Of a stretch of DNA of 38,842 bases, positions 29,815 to 36,493 are shown piece after piece; within the stretch, counting starts at the first letter, position 1, and each line of letters opens with the position of its first letter. The stretch covers positions 1-38,842 of the IMG/VR virus record IMGVR_UViG_3300035659_000051; one strand, written 5' to 3'. Source of the stretch: a virus. The position numbers and the translations under genes are program-made. Under the pieces are notes generated by a model. It saw nothing but the letters and a program-made list of their open reading frames with translations, searched no databases and was not told the DNA's origin.

Positions 29815-29979
29815 TTATTTCACAACTTTATAAGCTGGATCTTGTTCATGCGTGCAAAATGGTTTAGAATTATAATTACCCCAGTAGTTTTTAGAGCAAT
29901 CAAAAGATTTTATTTTATTTTCTTTAATAATATATCCCATAGTTGAAATTAACAATAAAACACATATTAAATACCTCAC
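29815..29979 (-). CDS. Small exported or membrane protein (54 aa)
   Basis: GTG 29979 overlaps the preceding stop (GTGA). The product has a hydrophobic N-terminus (VRYLICVLLLISTMGYII) and a mature part with two cysteines (FDCSKNYWGNYNSKPFCTHE), which could form a disulphide after export. The function is unknown. Confidence 0.55.
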   Translation of the reverse strand: MRYLICVLLLISTMGYIIKENKIKSFDCSKNYWGNYNSKPFCTHEQDPAYKVVK

Positions 29980-30153
29980 ATCCACCCCACTTGTTTTAAT
30001 TTCGCAAGTCTATCCTCTAATGCTTTAAGTTCTTCTGAAGCGTAAGGGAGCCCCTTATCTGCCCAATATTTCTTTTCTGCTATCATTGGAAGCAACTCTC
30101 TCAATGTAATATTAGTTACTTCTGTTTTATTGGGGTCATTCTAAATCATTCAT
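29976..30153 (-). pseudogene. Small protein gene interrupted by an apparent +1 frameshift
   Basis: ATG 30153 overlaps the previous stop (ATGA) but closes after MNDLE at a TGA followed by C. Skipping one base (T) resumes an open frame of 54 codons (NDPNKTEVTNITLRELLPMI, then AEKKYWADKGLPYASEE) that has no standard start of its own near its beginning. The frame ends in ATGTGA, overlapping the next gene. Either a one-base indel has broken it, or the UGA-C context allows frameshifting as in prfB. An indel or assembly error is simpler. Confidence 0.55.
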
Positions 30154-30311
30154 CTCTTCACCAATCGCTTCTCCATCTTTGCTAAAATCGTGTAATAGTC
30201 TGGGCGTTCTTTGAGGTGGGCATTTACGATCATCGCCCGCTTCTTCTTATCACTGCCGATAAGGTCTTTGTGTTCCTTTTCGACTTCCATACCTTTGTTA
30301 AACTCGCTCAC
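30150..30311 (-). CDS. Conserved small phage protein (53 aa)
   Basis: GTG 30311 overlaps the previous stop (GTGA). The product (VSEFNKGMEVEKEHKDLI; IVNAHLKERPDYYTILAKM) matches a small phage family found near packaging genes (DUF5661-like resemblance: a basic EHK segment and a HLKExPDYY motif). The function is unknown. Confidence 0.65.
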   Translation of the reverse strand: MSEFNKGMEVEKEHKDLIGSDKKKRAMIVNAHLKERPDYYTILAKMEKRLVKR

Positions 30312-30439
30312 TTCTTAACTTTCCTCTTTGCGACCTTCTCTTTTAGCTTGCTAAAATCGGTATGAGAAGCAAATTCCTTCGCTACCTCCGGCTTCTGCGA
30401 AAATAGAAAACGTTGCTGTGCTTTAGATTTAAACGGCAT
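30308..30439 (-). CDS. Small basic phage protein (MPFKSKAQQR type)
   Basis: The 43-residue product begins MPFKSKAQQRFLFSQKPEVA, a very common phage phrase of unknown function, and ends in a basic tail (VAKRKVKK). The start is contiguous with the previous stop (TAG-ATG), and the stop overlaps the next GTG. It is probably a DNA- or protein-binding minor virion-region protein. Confidence 0.75.
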   Translation of the reverse strand: MPFKSKAQQRFLFSQKPEVAKEFASHTDFSKLKEKVAKRKVKK

Positions 30440-30571
30440 CTAAGTCGCCTTTCCTTTGGAGTATTCCTTATTTTCTGCCTTGCCTAACATCTTGCATTTT
30501 CGCTTTGCTATCTTCTCCTGTAATTCAGTCCCTTCTTTCGCCCCTTTACGCATATACTCCATACTTTTCAT
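30440..30571 (-). CDS. Small basic protein (43 aa)
   Basis: ATG 30571 has AAAGGAG upstream. The product is MKSMEYMRKGAKEGTELQEK with a lysine-rich remainder (AKRKCKMLGKAENKEYSKGK). It is basic and helical. It directly precedes another basic small gene in the packaging-to-scaffold interval. Confidence 0.6.
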   Translation of the reverse strand: MKSMEYMRKGAKEGTELQEKIAKRKCKMLGKAENKEYSKGKAT

Positions 30572-30581
30572 ATAGTCTCCT

Positions 30582-30806
30582 TTAAATTGACATTATCCAA
30601 TGACATTTAGGACATGAAACTATCCCTGACTTCACTCCGATAGGTTCTTTACACCTGTGACAAAGTGTTATACCGGTAGCTCGTGCGGGAGCGGCTGCCT
30701 TAACCTCTTTCCCCGCAATTCTTTTCTCTTTTCCTTTACCAACTCTCTTACCTTCGGGTTCTTTATGTTCGGCTCTTTGAACCCTGCCTTTTCCCATTCT
30801 CGCCAT
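30582..30806 (-). CDS. Basic zinc-ribbon protein overlapping its upstream neighbour
   Basis: The product has 74 residues: a Lys/Arg-rich N-terminal half (GKRVGKGKEKRIAGKEVKAA), then a zinc ribbon (LCHRCKEPIG, IVSCPKCHW). The first 139 bases overlap the gene at 30668-30988 in another frame, which is long. The true start may be later, or a frameshift may once have joined the two frames. The zinc ribbon itself is convincing. Confidence 0.55.
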   Translation of the reverse strand: MARMGKGRVQRAEHKEPEGKRVGKGKEKRIAGKEVKAAAPARATGITLCHRCKEPIGVKSGIVSCPKCHWIMSI

Positions 30807-30988
30807 GTCGTTATCTCCCTATGTGTTTTTTCATCTATAAAGTTCTGACCTATGCCAAAACCGTCTCTAGTGCCCGTAACCGATGGGAAGCCCTCACCCT
30901 TTAGATCCCCGCCGCAAGGGCATACCATTGACAAATAGCTGTCAGGGGCTACTCTACCGCAACTGAGGCACTGATATGTTATTTCCAC
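30668..30988 (-). CDS. Zinc-ribbon small protein after the portal gene
   Basis: The product has 106 residues. The N-terminal ribbon (YQCLSCGRVAPDS; MVCPCGGDL) is followed by FPSVTGTRDGFGIGQNFIDE and TWREWEKAGFKEP, as in small phage proteins downstream of portals, and a basic helical end. It overlaps the portal end by 35 bases. The role is unknown. Confidence 0.65.
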   Translation of the reverse strand: MEITYQCLSCGRVAPDSYLSMVCPCGGDLKGEGFPSVTGTRDGFGIGQNFIDEKTHREITTWREWEKAGFKEPNIKNPKVRELVKEKRKELRGKRLRQPLPHELPV

Positions 30989-32873
30989 TTGCCCCCGCTA
31001 AGTGTTGCTTGATTAAAGGGTCGTTCTTAATTCTCTCTTGAAGCCGAGGATCAGTCTTAACCCTGTTAATTATCTCTGGCGGTAGCTGATCAAGCGGCCC
31101 ACCCTGCCCCATAGGCGGAACTCCCATCTGCTGTAAATCTACAATAAAAGTATCGGGGTTCTGCCCGAACTGAGCAACTGCTTTCTTTAATTCATCAATG
31201 CTTAATGTTTTACCCTGTGTCATTAAGAACGGCTGTAAAATATTTATACACCATGTCAAGAAGTCAACCGTCTCCTTCTTCTTCTGCTCCCTATTGGGGC
31301 GCATGGCTGAGAGAATGTCTATGTCTAGTTCATAATCCCCTGTCAATATGTCTGTAAGAGGATTAAGTATCAACGGTTGACCATTGATAGGATTAAGAAC
31401 CTTCTGGGGTATATACCACTGCGGCATCTGCCCGCCCGTGACCTTAAAAAAGTATTCCCCGTCCCAGAAATTGATCACTATATCCTTGAGGCATTCTATC
31501 TGCTCTTTCATCACCAAACGTAGCCCCTCTTGGACATCAGAACTTGATTGAAGCATTCCCATCTCTTGGATATTGACCTCAGTAGCGAAGTTAGCATTAG
31601 ATATGCCTGATAACTTACTCTGTGAGACATTCCACAATTTCTGTTTCTGGTCTGTAAAAAGCTGCAGCATCTCTTTATTCTCTCTCGATACTATTGAAGG
31701 GGATATAGGTTGAATAGCAATGGCGGGCTGACCGTCTACCCTCACCAAGTCATTAACCATCGCACTCTTCAACGCTTCTTCGCCGTCTTCCTTGACCCTG
31801 TTCTTATCTATGCCATATTTTGGCATCGTTCTCTCGGCGCACTCCATCAAGAACTTGACGTAGTGGTTCATCTCATCCTGCATCTTCTTGTTTATCTGTG
31901 CAAAGGAGATTGGATAGAGGACTCCGTATTTATGAAGTGTGCCTATCTTCATGTTGAAGCCGTTGGTGATATAGGGCCGCTTCCAGCAGTCTATCTCTTC
32001 TGTCGGCGACTGCTTACTCACCACTATATTCCAATACTCGTTATTCTTTTTCTTGATTTGGAACTCATAGAGTAGGACTTTACGCTTGTAGTCTTGCTGG
32101 TCCAATCTCTCAAAGTCCTGTATGTTGTCAGTCGCCCTGACTTTGTCTTTAAACTTAGGATACCTTGCGTTGAACTCTGACTGTGAAAGCTCTATGCGCT
32201 TTAAATTATAACGCCTCTCTCGTAAAACGTTGGCTCTATGGTCTAAAGGCACGTTGCATGGATTCCAACGCCTGATGTAGGTCTTCTCGTTAGTAGAGTA
32301 TGCCTCTTCTTTGCGTGGGAACTCTGCCTCTATCTTATTCTCTGTCTCGTCATTACCACCGAGTATCAGATCTTTCGCCTTCTGTAATAGCGGTCTATTA
32401 TCTTGCTCGTTCTTAGTCATTTGCTGTTCATCTGGCAAGCCCTCGACCGCTTGAGCCTCGTCTATAATGTGGTCAACCTCGACAGCGCAATAGCCGGCAA
32501 AGAGCATGTCAAACAGTGCTACTCTATTCTCAATGAGGGCATCCGTATGCTTAAAGCCATAATCAAGTGCCGACTTCATAAGGTTCTCGTTACTCTCGGC
32601 ATCTGGCTTAGTAGCCTGGCAGACTATGTCAGGATACTTATATATCAGCTCTGAAATCTTAGCGTTGGTATTGGGAAAGTATTCATTTATGATGGCGTAG
32701 GACTCCGCTGTGGTAACGAATGGACTTAGTGCGTTAATCTTTTCAACACCCTCGTAATACAGTAGAAGAAATGGATATGAGTTTCTTTTAATGAGGTCGA
32801 TTTTTTGGCGGTCTTCGCATTTTTTCGCCTCATCAAGCCAAAATTTTACCTCTGACATATTAAGTTTTCCCAC
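30954..32873 (-). CDS. Portal protein
   Basis: The product has 639 residues, the size of podovirus-type portals. The start is GTG 32873 with GGAGGAG upstream. Its position after TerL, and segments such as NENLMKSALDYGFKHTDALI, YGVLYPISFAQINKKMQDEM, QKQKLWNVSQSKLSGISNAN and the Gln/Pro-rich end, support a dodecameric head-tail connector through which DNA is packaged. It acts at one capsid vertex with TerL and the scaffold. Confidence 0.85.
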   Translation of the reverse strand: MGKLNMSEVKFWLDEAKKCEDRQKIDLIKRNSYPFLLLYYEGVEKINALSPFVTTAESYAIINEYFPNTNAKISELIYKYPDIVCQATKPDAESNENLMKSALDYGFKHTDALIENRVALFDMLFAGYCAVEVDHIIDEAQAVEGLPDEQQMTKNEQDNRPLLQKAKDLILGGNDETENKIEAEFPRKEEAYSTNEKTYIRRWNPCNVPLDHRANVLRERRYNLKRIELSQSEFNARYPKFKDKVRATDNIQDFERLDQQDYKRKVLLYEFQIKKKNNEYWNIVVSKQSPTEEIDCWKRPYITNGFNMKIGTLHKYGVLYPISFAQINKKMQDEMNHYVKFLMECAERTMPKYGIDKNRVKEDGEEALKSAMVNDLVRVDGQPAIAIQPISPSIVSRENKEMLQLFTDQKQKLWNVSQSKLSGISNANFATEVNIQEMGMLQSSSDVQEGLRLVMKEQIECLKDIVINFWDGEYFFKVTGGQMPQWYIPQKVLNPINGQPLILNPLTDILTGDYELDIDILSAMRPNREQKKKETVDFLTWCINILQPFLMTQGKTLSIDELKKAVAQFGQNPDTFIVDLQQMGVPPMGQGGPLDQLPPEIINRVKTDPRLQERIKNDPLIKQHLAGASGNNISVPQLR

Positions 32874-32885
32874 AGTAACTCCTCC

Positions 32886-33080
32886 TCAGTTTACCCGTCG
32901 TCTTTTATTCTCCATTATCTCTTTGTCTTCTTTTGGCATGGTGTATTGACCGTAGACATCTTTCGTGTTCCTTCCGCATTTAGAACAAAAGTAAAGTTTT
33001 CTAATCCTGAACTCGATATCTGTGTTGCACTTATGCGGCACTATCTTCCAGAACGCTTTAGTGAATGAACTGATGCGCAT
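32886..33080 (-). CDS. Small zinc-finger protein between terminase and portal
   Basis: The product has 64 residues. It has CSKCGRNTKDVYG with a more N-terminal HKC, a possible zinc finger, and a basic end (KRRRVN). It overlaps the TerL end by 23 bases. The function is unknown, perhaps nucleic acid binding. Confidence 0.55.
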   Translation of the reverse strand: MRISSFTKAFWKIVPHKCNTDIEFRIRKLYFCSKCGRNTKDVYGQYTMPKEDKEIMENKRRRVN

Positions 33081-34368
33081 ATTCGCCCTTCCTCTTTATC
33101 GCCTGGGCCTTGCCCATAGCGGAGCCATCGGGGTAGACTATCGCCTCATCAAGCTTCGTTGCATCGTATCTAGACATCACCATATAGCGAAGAGCGTCGC
33201 AGGCATGATCATCTTTTTTCAATGGCTCCTCTGGCTGGTTCTTGACATCAGTATACTTCAGCCTCTTCCACTTGTAGCCCTGTATCTCCCGAATGGTGTT
33301 AGCACAGGTCTTAAAGATGAACAGTTTATCGTTCTTAAATGCCTCGTTAACTCTATTGATACCGCTTAACACAGTATTATCAGCAGGCAGGAACGACAAG
33401 CCGTTATCTCTATACTCGTCTATAATAGAATGAAGCTCACCTTGTTTCTGTAAAGTCTTAGCAGCGCAAGACGGGTCTATCAGACGTCGCTTTATGTTAT
33501 AATATTCTCTTTTGTTTATTTGTTCGGCGTGATAGCTGACCGTCTTGCCTGCTTCATAGTGCTCGTCTATAATGTAAAGCTTGCCATCCCAGTCTATCGC
33601 TCCCCAGAGGCAGGCTGTTGGATTGGTTACTCCGTGGTCTAAACTAATTATTTTATCCCAGCCGATAGGCACTTCAAACGGATCGACTAAGTGTCTGCCC
33701 TCTTTGAACTCATCCCACACTTGTCCTTCCATGTCCTCGTCGGAGCCGTACAAATGCCTGCGCTGTATCTTGTCCGGAAGTTTCTTTAGGCCCTCAATGT
33801 AATCAGGCGGAAGGTTCTTCTCGTTGTCAAAAGTATTAGTCGTAATGAGCTTGCCACTTAAGAAGGGTTTGCCATCGTGGAGTTTTTTCTCGTTGAACAG
33901 CCTATAAATCCAGTTATGTCCATCATAGTTACACTCAAGGTGTATTTGTCTTGTGCCTTCCTGCCTTCGCATTCTGCCCTTAAGGAACCACAGGTCTTCT
34001 TCGGACATTTCTTCAGCCTGAACCATTAGGGCGCCGCCTAAATTTACGTTCTTAAGAGCGTTTAGGTCATCACCATGCCGGAACATGAGGACTGAGCCAT
34101 TTGGATATATAACGTTCTTGTCACCATTAACAGGCCTACCAATCCAGGAGTCCCAATCGTGAAGGGTAGAATCCCGAAGGTCAATCCATTCTTTTCTTAG
34201 GATGAGATACAGATTGTTGAGATAGTTCTCGCATTCATCATTCGCTTTCATCAGGGCGACACGGGACTTACCACATCCCCAAGTTCCCTTCAGACAAACG
34301 AACTCGTCTTTAGCGAGGAGGAATTTACTTTGAGGATAGTTCAGGTGTAATTCTATTCTGTTTTTCAG
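33058..34368 (-). CDS. terL: Terminase large subunit (non-AUG start)
   Basis: The ATPase and nuclease that packages phage DNA through the portal. From the first in-frame ATG (34251) the protein would lack its Walker A motif. The open frame continues upstream and encodes LKGTWGCGKSRVAL, a clear Walker A. AAAGGAAG lies 6 bases before CTG 34368 (3 before ATT 34371), so a CTG or ATT start giving about 436 residues is likely. A Walker B-like MVQAEEMSEED, the coupling region, and an RuvC-type nuclease segment (LDHGVTNPTACLWGAIDW) with HACDALRYMVMS follow. It overlaps terS by 44 bases. Confidence 0.85.
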   Translation of the reverse strand: MKNRIELHLNYPQSKFLLAKDEFVCLKGTWGCGKSRVALMKANDECENYLNNLYLILRKEWIDLRDSTLHDWDSWIGRPVNGDKNVIYPNGSVLMFRHGDDLNALKNVNLGGALMVQAEEMSEEDLWFLKGRMRRQEGTRQIHLECNYDGHNWIYRLFNEKKLHDGKPFLSGKLITTNTFDNEKNLPPDYIEGLKKLPDKIQRRHLYGSDEDMEGQVWDEFKEGRHLVDPFEVPIGWDKIISLDHGVTNPTACLWGAIDWDGKLYIIDEHYEAGKTVSYHAEQINKREYYNIKRRLIDPSCAAKTLQKQGELHSIIDEYRDNGLSFLPADNTVLSGINRVNEAFKNDKLFIFKTCANTIREIQGYKWKRLKYTDVKNQPEEPLKKDDHACDALRYMVMSRYDATKLDEAIVYPDGSAMGKAQAIKRKGEYAHQFIH

Positions 34369-34720
34369 AATTATCTTCCTTTGCTTTAGGGTCGAGATAT
34401 ACGAAAGTTTTGGAATGCTGTGACTGATCTATAAGGGGTGAGTCCTTCCATCCCATCTTGAACTTTAACCATATTGCTATTGCGCCGATATTGCCATCTT
34501 TAGCGGCCTTGAATAAAGCGTCTACTACGGCATCGTTCCTGCGTTCCGACATCTTATCTATACAAGCCTTGAAGTATCGGTCTATCATAGGCCGGGACTT
34601 GCGCCATAGACTTACGGTATAGGTGCTTTTCATACCAGATGAACGAATAGCCACACCAAGAGTCGTGCCGGCTTCGAGCGATTCTCTTATTAGTTTCATC
34701 TGCTTGCTTTTTAAATACAT
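34325..34720 (-). CDS. terS: Terminase small subunit
   Basis: The product has 131 residues. The N-terminal helix-turn-helix (LIRESLEAGTTLGVAIRSSG, then MKSTYTVSLWRKSRP) would recognise the packaging site; the oligomerisation region includes GNIGAIAIWLKFKMGWKDSP, a phrase typical of small terminases. The C-terminus is acidic and Lys/Asn-rich and overlaps terL. The start abuts the preceding stop (TAG-ATG). Confidence 0.8.
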   Translation of the reverse strand: MYLKSKQMKLIRESLEAGTTLGVAIRSSGMKSTYTVSLWRKSRPMIDRYFKACIDKMSERRNDAVVDALFKAAKDGNIGAIAIWLKFKMGWKDSPLIDQSQHSKTFVYLDPKAKEDNSEKQNRITPELSSK

Positions 34721-34909
34721 CTAAATACCTACTTTTATAAGGCCATCACCAATGAAAAGCACCCTATCGTTATTGATTTCAATGCAATTTATATTGAATT
34801 TATACTTACTAAATAGCATAAGCGTTCTTAGATGGATGTGAGTATCTATAAGAAACAATCGAGGTTCTACACCATGAATAAGTTTAAATACATCTCCATA
34901 TAGTAGCAT
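34721..34909 (-). CDS. Small hypothetical protein before terS
   Basis: The product has 62 residues (MLLYGDVFKLIHGVEPRLFL, then IDTHIHLRTLML), beta-rich, with no recognised domain. It ends exactly at the terS start. The ribosome binding site is weak (AGGGC). Retention of an open frame abutting terS supports expression. Confidence 0.5.
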   Translation of the reverse strand: MLLYGDVFKLIHGVEPRLFLIDTHIHLRTLMLFSKYKFNINCIEINNDRVLFIGDGLIKVGI

Positions 34910-35170
34910 TTGCCCTATTTGAGCATAGGAATATCAATTCGTGGTTATAGTTTGGTGTGTAATGACGACATAGAAGTTAAAACCTACTGCCTCAAGCATT
35001 TTGGCATGGTCATACGGCTTTGACTATAGTCCCCTCTGGTTTACTCTTAGTCCTTCGGCTCTATGTCCGGCGCATTTTTTCAAGATGTGAAACTTGTGCC
35101 TTTGCGAATTATTTATCTGGCCTTAAAGGCTAAGCTCCAGATAAGGCATAGTTCATTATTCTATCCCTCA
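34910..35170 (-). ncRNA. Structured untranslated region at the head of the late block
   Basis: No convincing ORF is present. On the minus strand several helices can be drawn: TTATCTGG with CCAGATAA (plus 35113-35120 and 35137-35144); TGCC with GGCA enclosing it; a 9-bp long-range pairing of GACATAGAG with TTCTATGTC around about 100 nt; GACTA with TAGTC inside; and AAACC with GGTTT. It lies between the strong leftward promoter and terS. Possible roles are antitermination, packaging RNA or a small regulatory RNA. It is not a tRNA. Confidence 0.5.
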
Positions 35171-35314
35171 CTATATAATATACACTAACGGACGTAAGAA
35201 AGCAAATAATGTTATCAGTTCTTGCTTTGAGATATTTCCTTTTTCAAATTCTCGGCGCAGGTAATTCAAAAAAGAATTATAGAAATTATGTGCTCCAATG
35301 GGGTGAAGTTTCAT
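35171..35314 (-). CDS. Possible leaderless small protein (47 aa)
   Basis: ATG 35314 is 7 bases after the -10 box, i.e. at the predicted transcription start, so the message would be leaderless. The product (MKLHPIGAHNFYNSFLNYLR, then REFEKGNISKQELITLFAFL) is basic and helical and could be a regulator of the divergent promoters. Without a ribosome binding site it might instead be part of the non-coding leader. Confidence 0.5.
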   Translation of the reverse strand: MKLHPIGAHNFYNSFLNYLRREFEKGNISKQELITLFAFLRPLVYII

Positions 35315-35320
35315 ATAGGA

Positions 35321-35348
35321 ATTATACCACGAAAATAGCGATTGTCAA
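35321..35348 (-). promoter_or_regulatory. Consensus sigma70 promoter for the leftward (late) block
   Basis: On the minus strand TTGACA (35348-35343), a 16-base spacer and TATAAT (35326-35321) match both consensus boxes perfectly. It faces the terminase and structural genes. Confidence 0.85.
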
Positions 35349-35362
35349 TATTTTAGAGGCGT

Positions 35363-35376
35363 TTATTTTGAAATAA
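35363..35376. promoter_or_regulatory. Palindrome between divergent promoters (candidate operator)
   Basis: TTATTT-TG-AAATAA gives 6-base arms with a 2-base centre, midway between the leftward (35321-35348) and rightward (35416-35443) promoters. It is a candidate repressor site; the binding protein is unknown, and the helix-turn-helix protein at 244 is one option. Confidence 0.4.
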
Positions 35377-35415
35377 CTCGTTTTTCTCGTCGGGTGAGGT
35401 TTGTAAAGAAAAAGC

Positions 35416-35443
35416 TTGCATTCTGCCGTAAATAGTATATACT
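35416..35443 (+). promoter_or_regulatory. Promoter of leader L2 (rightward block)
   Basis: TTGCAT (35416-35421), a 16-base spacer and TATACT (35438-35443). The predicted start, 35450, is the A of an ATG that opens the RlpA frame in full. Confidence 0.75.
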
Positions 35444-35449
35444 CTAAGC

Positions 35450-35574
35450 ATGAATACAAAGACCCTGCAAAGGAAAGAAATGGAAGCGAATTTTTTATGT
35501 CAACTTTCGCCGCAGGAAAAGGTAGAAGGGCTTTACCGCTCGGCCTCTTGCAGGGCCTATCTGATTACTGCGGT
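35450..35574 (+). ncRNA. Leader RNA L2: divergent member of the pseudoknot leader family
   Basis: Helix A pairs 35463-35473 with 35544-35555 (11 bp with one bulge). ATTTTTTATGTC follows at 35490. Helix B pairs GCCGCAG 35509-35515 with CTGCGGT 35568-35574 and AGGTAG 35520-35525 with CTATCT 35557-35562. GATTTTATTT follows. The topology is A-B-A'-B' as in L1, L3 and L4, but the element is longer, helix A starts about 13 nt after the predicted start, and the gene reads through it instead of starting after it. Confidence 0.5.
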
Positions 35575-35932
35575 GATTTTATTTATATCGAGTGTTTGTC
35601 ATGCCCAGGTATTGACCGCTTCCTATTATAGTGTCGCGAGTTTAAAGGCTGAAGGCACTTACAAATACTCAAAAGGAGTGATGGCAAATGGAAAACTTTT
35701 CAAAGATACTTCAATGGTTTGTGCCTCAAACGATTATAGGTTGGGCGATATCCTTCGCATTGTGGATTTGGACAGTTCCAAAAGTATACAGGTGGTTGTC
35801 TCGGATAGAACAGCGAAAAGATTTAAAGGAAAAAGAATCGACCTCAGTAAAGGAGCTATGTTTGCTCTTGGTGGTCAACGGGCACTTGATAAAGGCTTAA
35901 TCAAAGTGAGGGTAGAAAAATGGGGTATATAA
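35480..35932 (+). CDS. RlpA-like double-psi beta-barrel protein
   Basis: The product has about 150 residues from ATG 35480 (AAAGGAAAG upstream); an ATG at the predicted transcription start (35450) would add 10. A signal segment (LITAVILFISSVCHAQ) precedes the barrel: ASYYSVASLKAEGTYKYSKG, then VVVSDRTAKRFKGKRIDLSK, with the DR and IDLS phrases of RlpA. RlpA-type enzymes cleave naked peptidoglycan glycan strands. It could serve in lysis, as no lysozyme is recognised elsewhere. Its coding region contains leader L2, giving an unusually long N-terminus before the signal. Confidence 0.75.
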   Translation: MEANFLCQLSPQEKVEGLYRSASCRAYLITAVILFISSVCHAQVLTASYYSVASLKAEGTYKYSKGVMANGKLFKDTSMVCASNDYRLGDILRIVDLDSSKSIQVVVSDRTAKRFKGKRIDLSKGAMFALGGQRALDKGLIKVRVEKWGI

Positions 35933-36039
35933 TCTTTTTGGTGCTCGGCTTAATTTTGATCATCTACTCCCTTCTCCGTTCAGCTTCTAAAACAAGCCGG
36001 ACGGAAGAAGAACTACATAGAAAGGAGCGTGGGATATGA
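35920..36039 (+). CDS. Single-span membrane protein (39 aa)
   Basis: ATG 35920 overlaps the end of the RlpA-like gene by 13 bases. The product has one membrane helix (GYIIFLVLGLILIIYSLL) and a charged tail (KTSRTEEELHRKERGI). Its position directly after a cell-wall enzyme suggests a membrane partner such as a holin or anchor, by context only. Confidence 0.6.
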   Translation: MGYIIFLVLGLILIIYSLLRSASKTSRTEEELHRKERGI

Positions 36040-36287
36040 AACCCATCATGCACACGAAAGTTTGTAGCGACAGCCAGCTCTACGACTTCCTCGTCAGCGT
36101 CTTAAAGAGGCCAGAAAGGAGATGGCAGAATATGAAAACTCTTGATGAAACTTTAGTAAAGGCAACCTGCGCGGCTTGTGGAAAAGAATTTTGGGCGACG
36201 GAAGTGTATGTCCGGGCGGTGCAGGCGGGAAGACTTGAGAGTTTGTGCGGTGGGTGTGATGAGTCTCATAACGATGGAGGTGTTTAA
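36036..36287 (+). CDS. Zinc-ribbon small protein (83 aa)
   Basis: The product has 83 residues, with its start overlapping the previous stop (ATGA). The C-terminal half has CAACGKEFWATEVYVRA and CGGCDESH, a four-cysteine ribbon. The N-terminal half is basic. The function is unknown. Confidence 0.6.
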   Translation: MKPIMHTKVCSDSQLYDFLVSVLKRPERRWQNMKTLDETLVKATCAACGKEFWATEVYVRAVQAGRLESLCGGCDESHNDGGV

Positions 36288-36493
36288 TGTATATGGACGT
36301 GGCTAAGATAACCGATCCAGTAACATGGATTATATCGCATGATAAATCGGATACTCATGTATTCACTATCAGGGCGAAGATAGGCGATTGGACACAACTT
36401 ACGTTGGCTCTTACGGAAAAAGAGGCTATTTCCTTAGTAGAACAACTTGGGTTTGCAATACAAGATAAGGATGTGAATAATGGCAAAGTTTAA
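36287..36493 (+). CDS. Hypothetical protein (68 aa) before the nuclease
   Basis: The product has 68 residues, beta-rich (DPVTWIISHDKSDTHVFTIR), with a C-terminal helix (KEAISLVEQLGFAIQDKD). GGAGG lies upstream. It overlaps the nuclease gene by 14 bases, suggesting co-expression with recombination functions. No family is recognised. Confidence 0.6.
   Translation: MYMDVAKITDPVTWIISHDKSDTHVFTIRAKIGDWTQLTLALTEKEAISLVEQLGFAIQDKDVNNGKV

Noticed and set aside
34980-35110. Group I intron core (GACTA/TAGTC pairing) or tRNA
   Set aside because: Only one P7-like pairing could be drawn. P3-P8 elements and a split gene are missing, and no tRNA cloverleaf forms.
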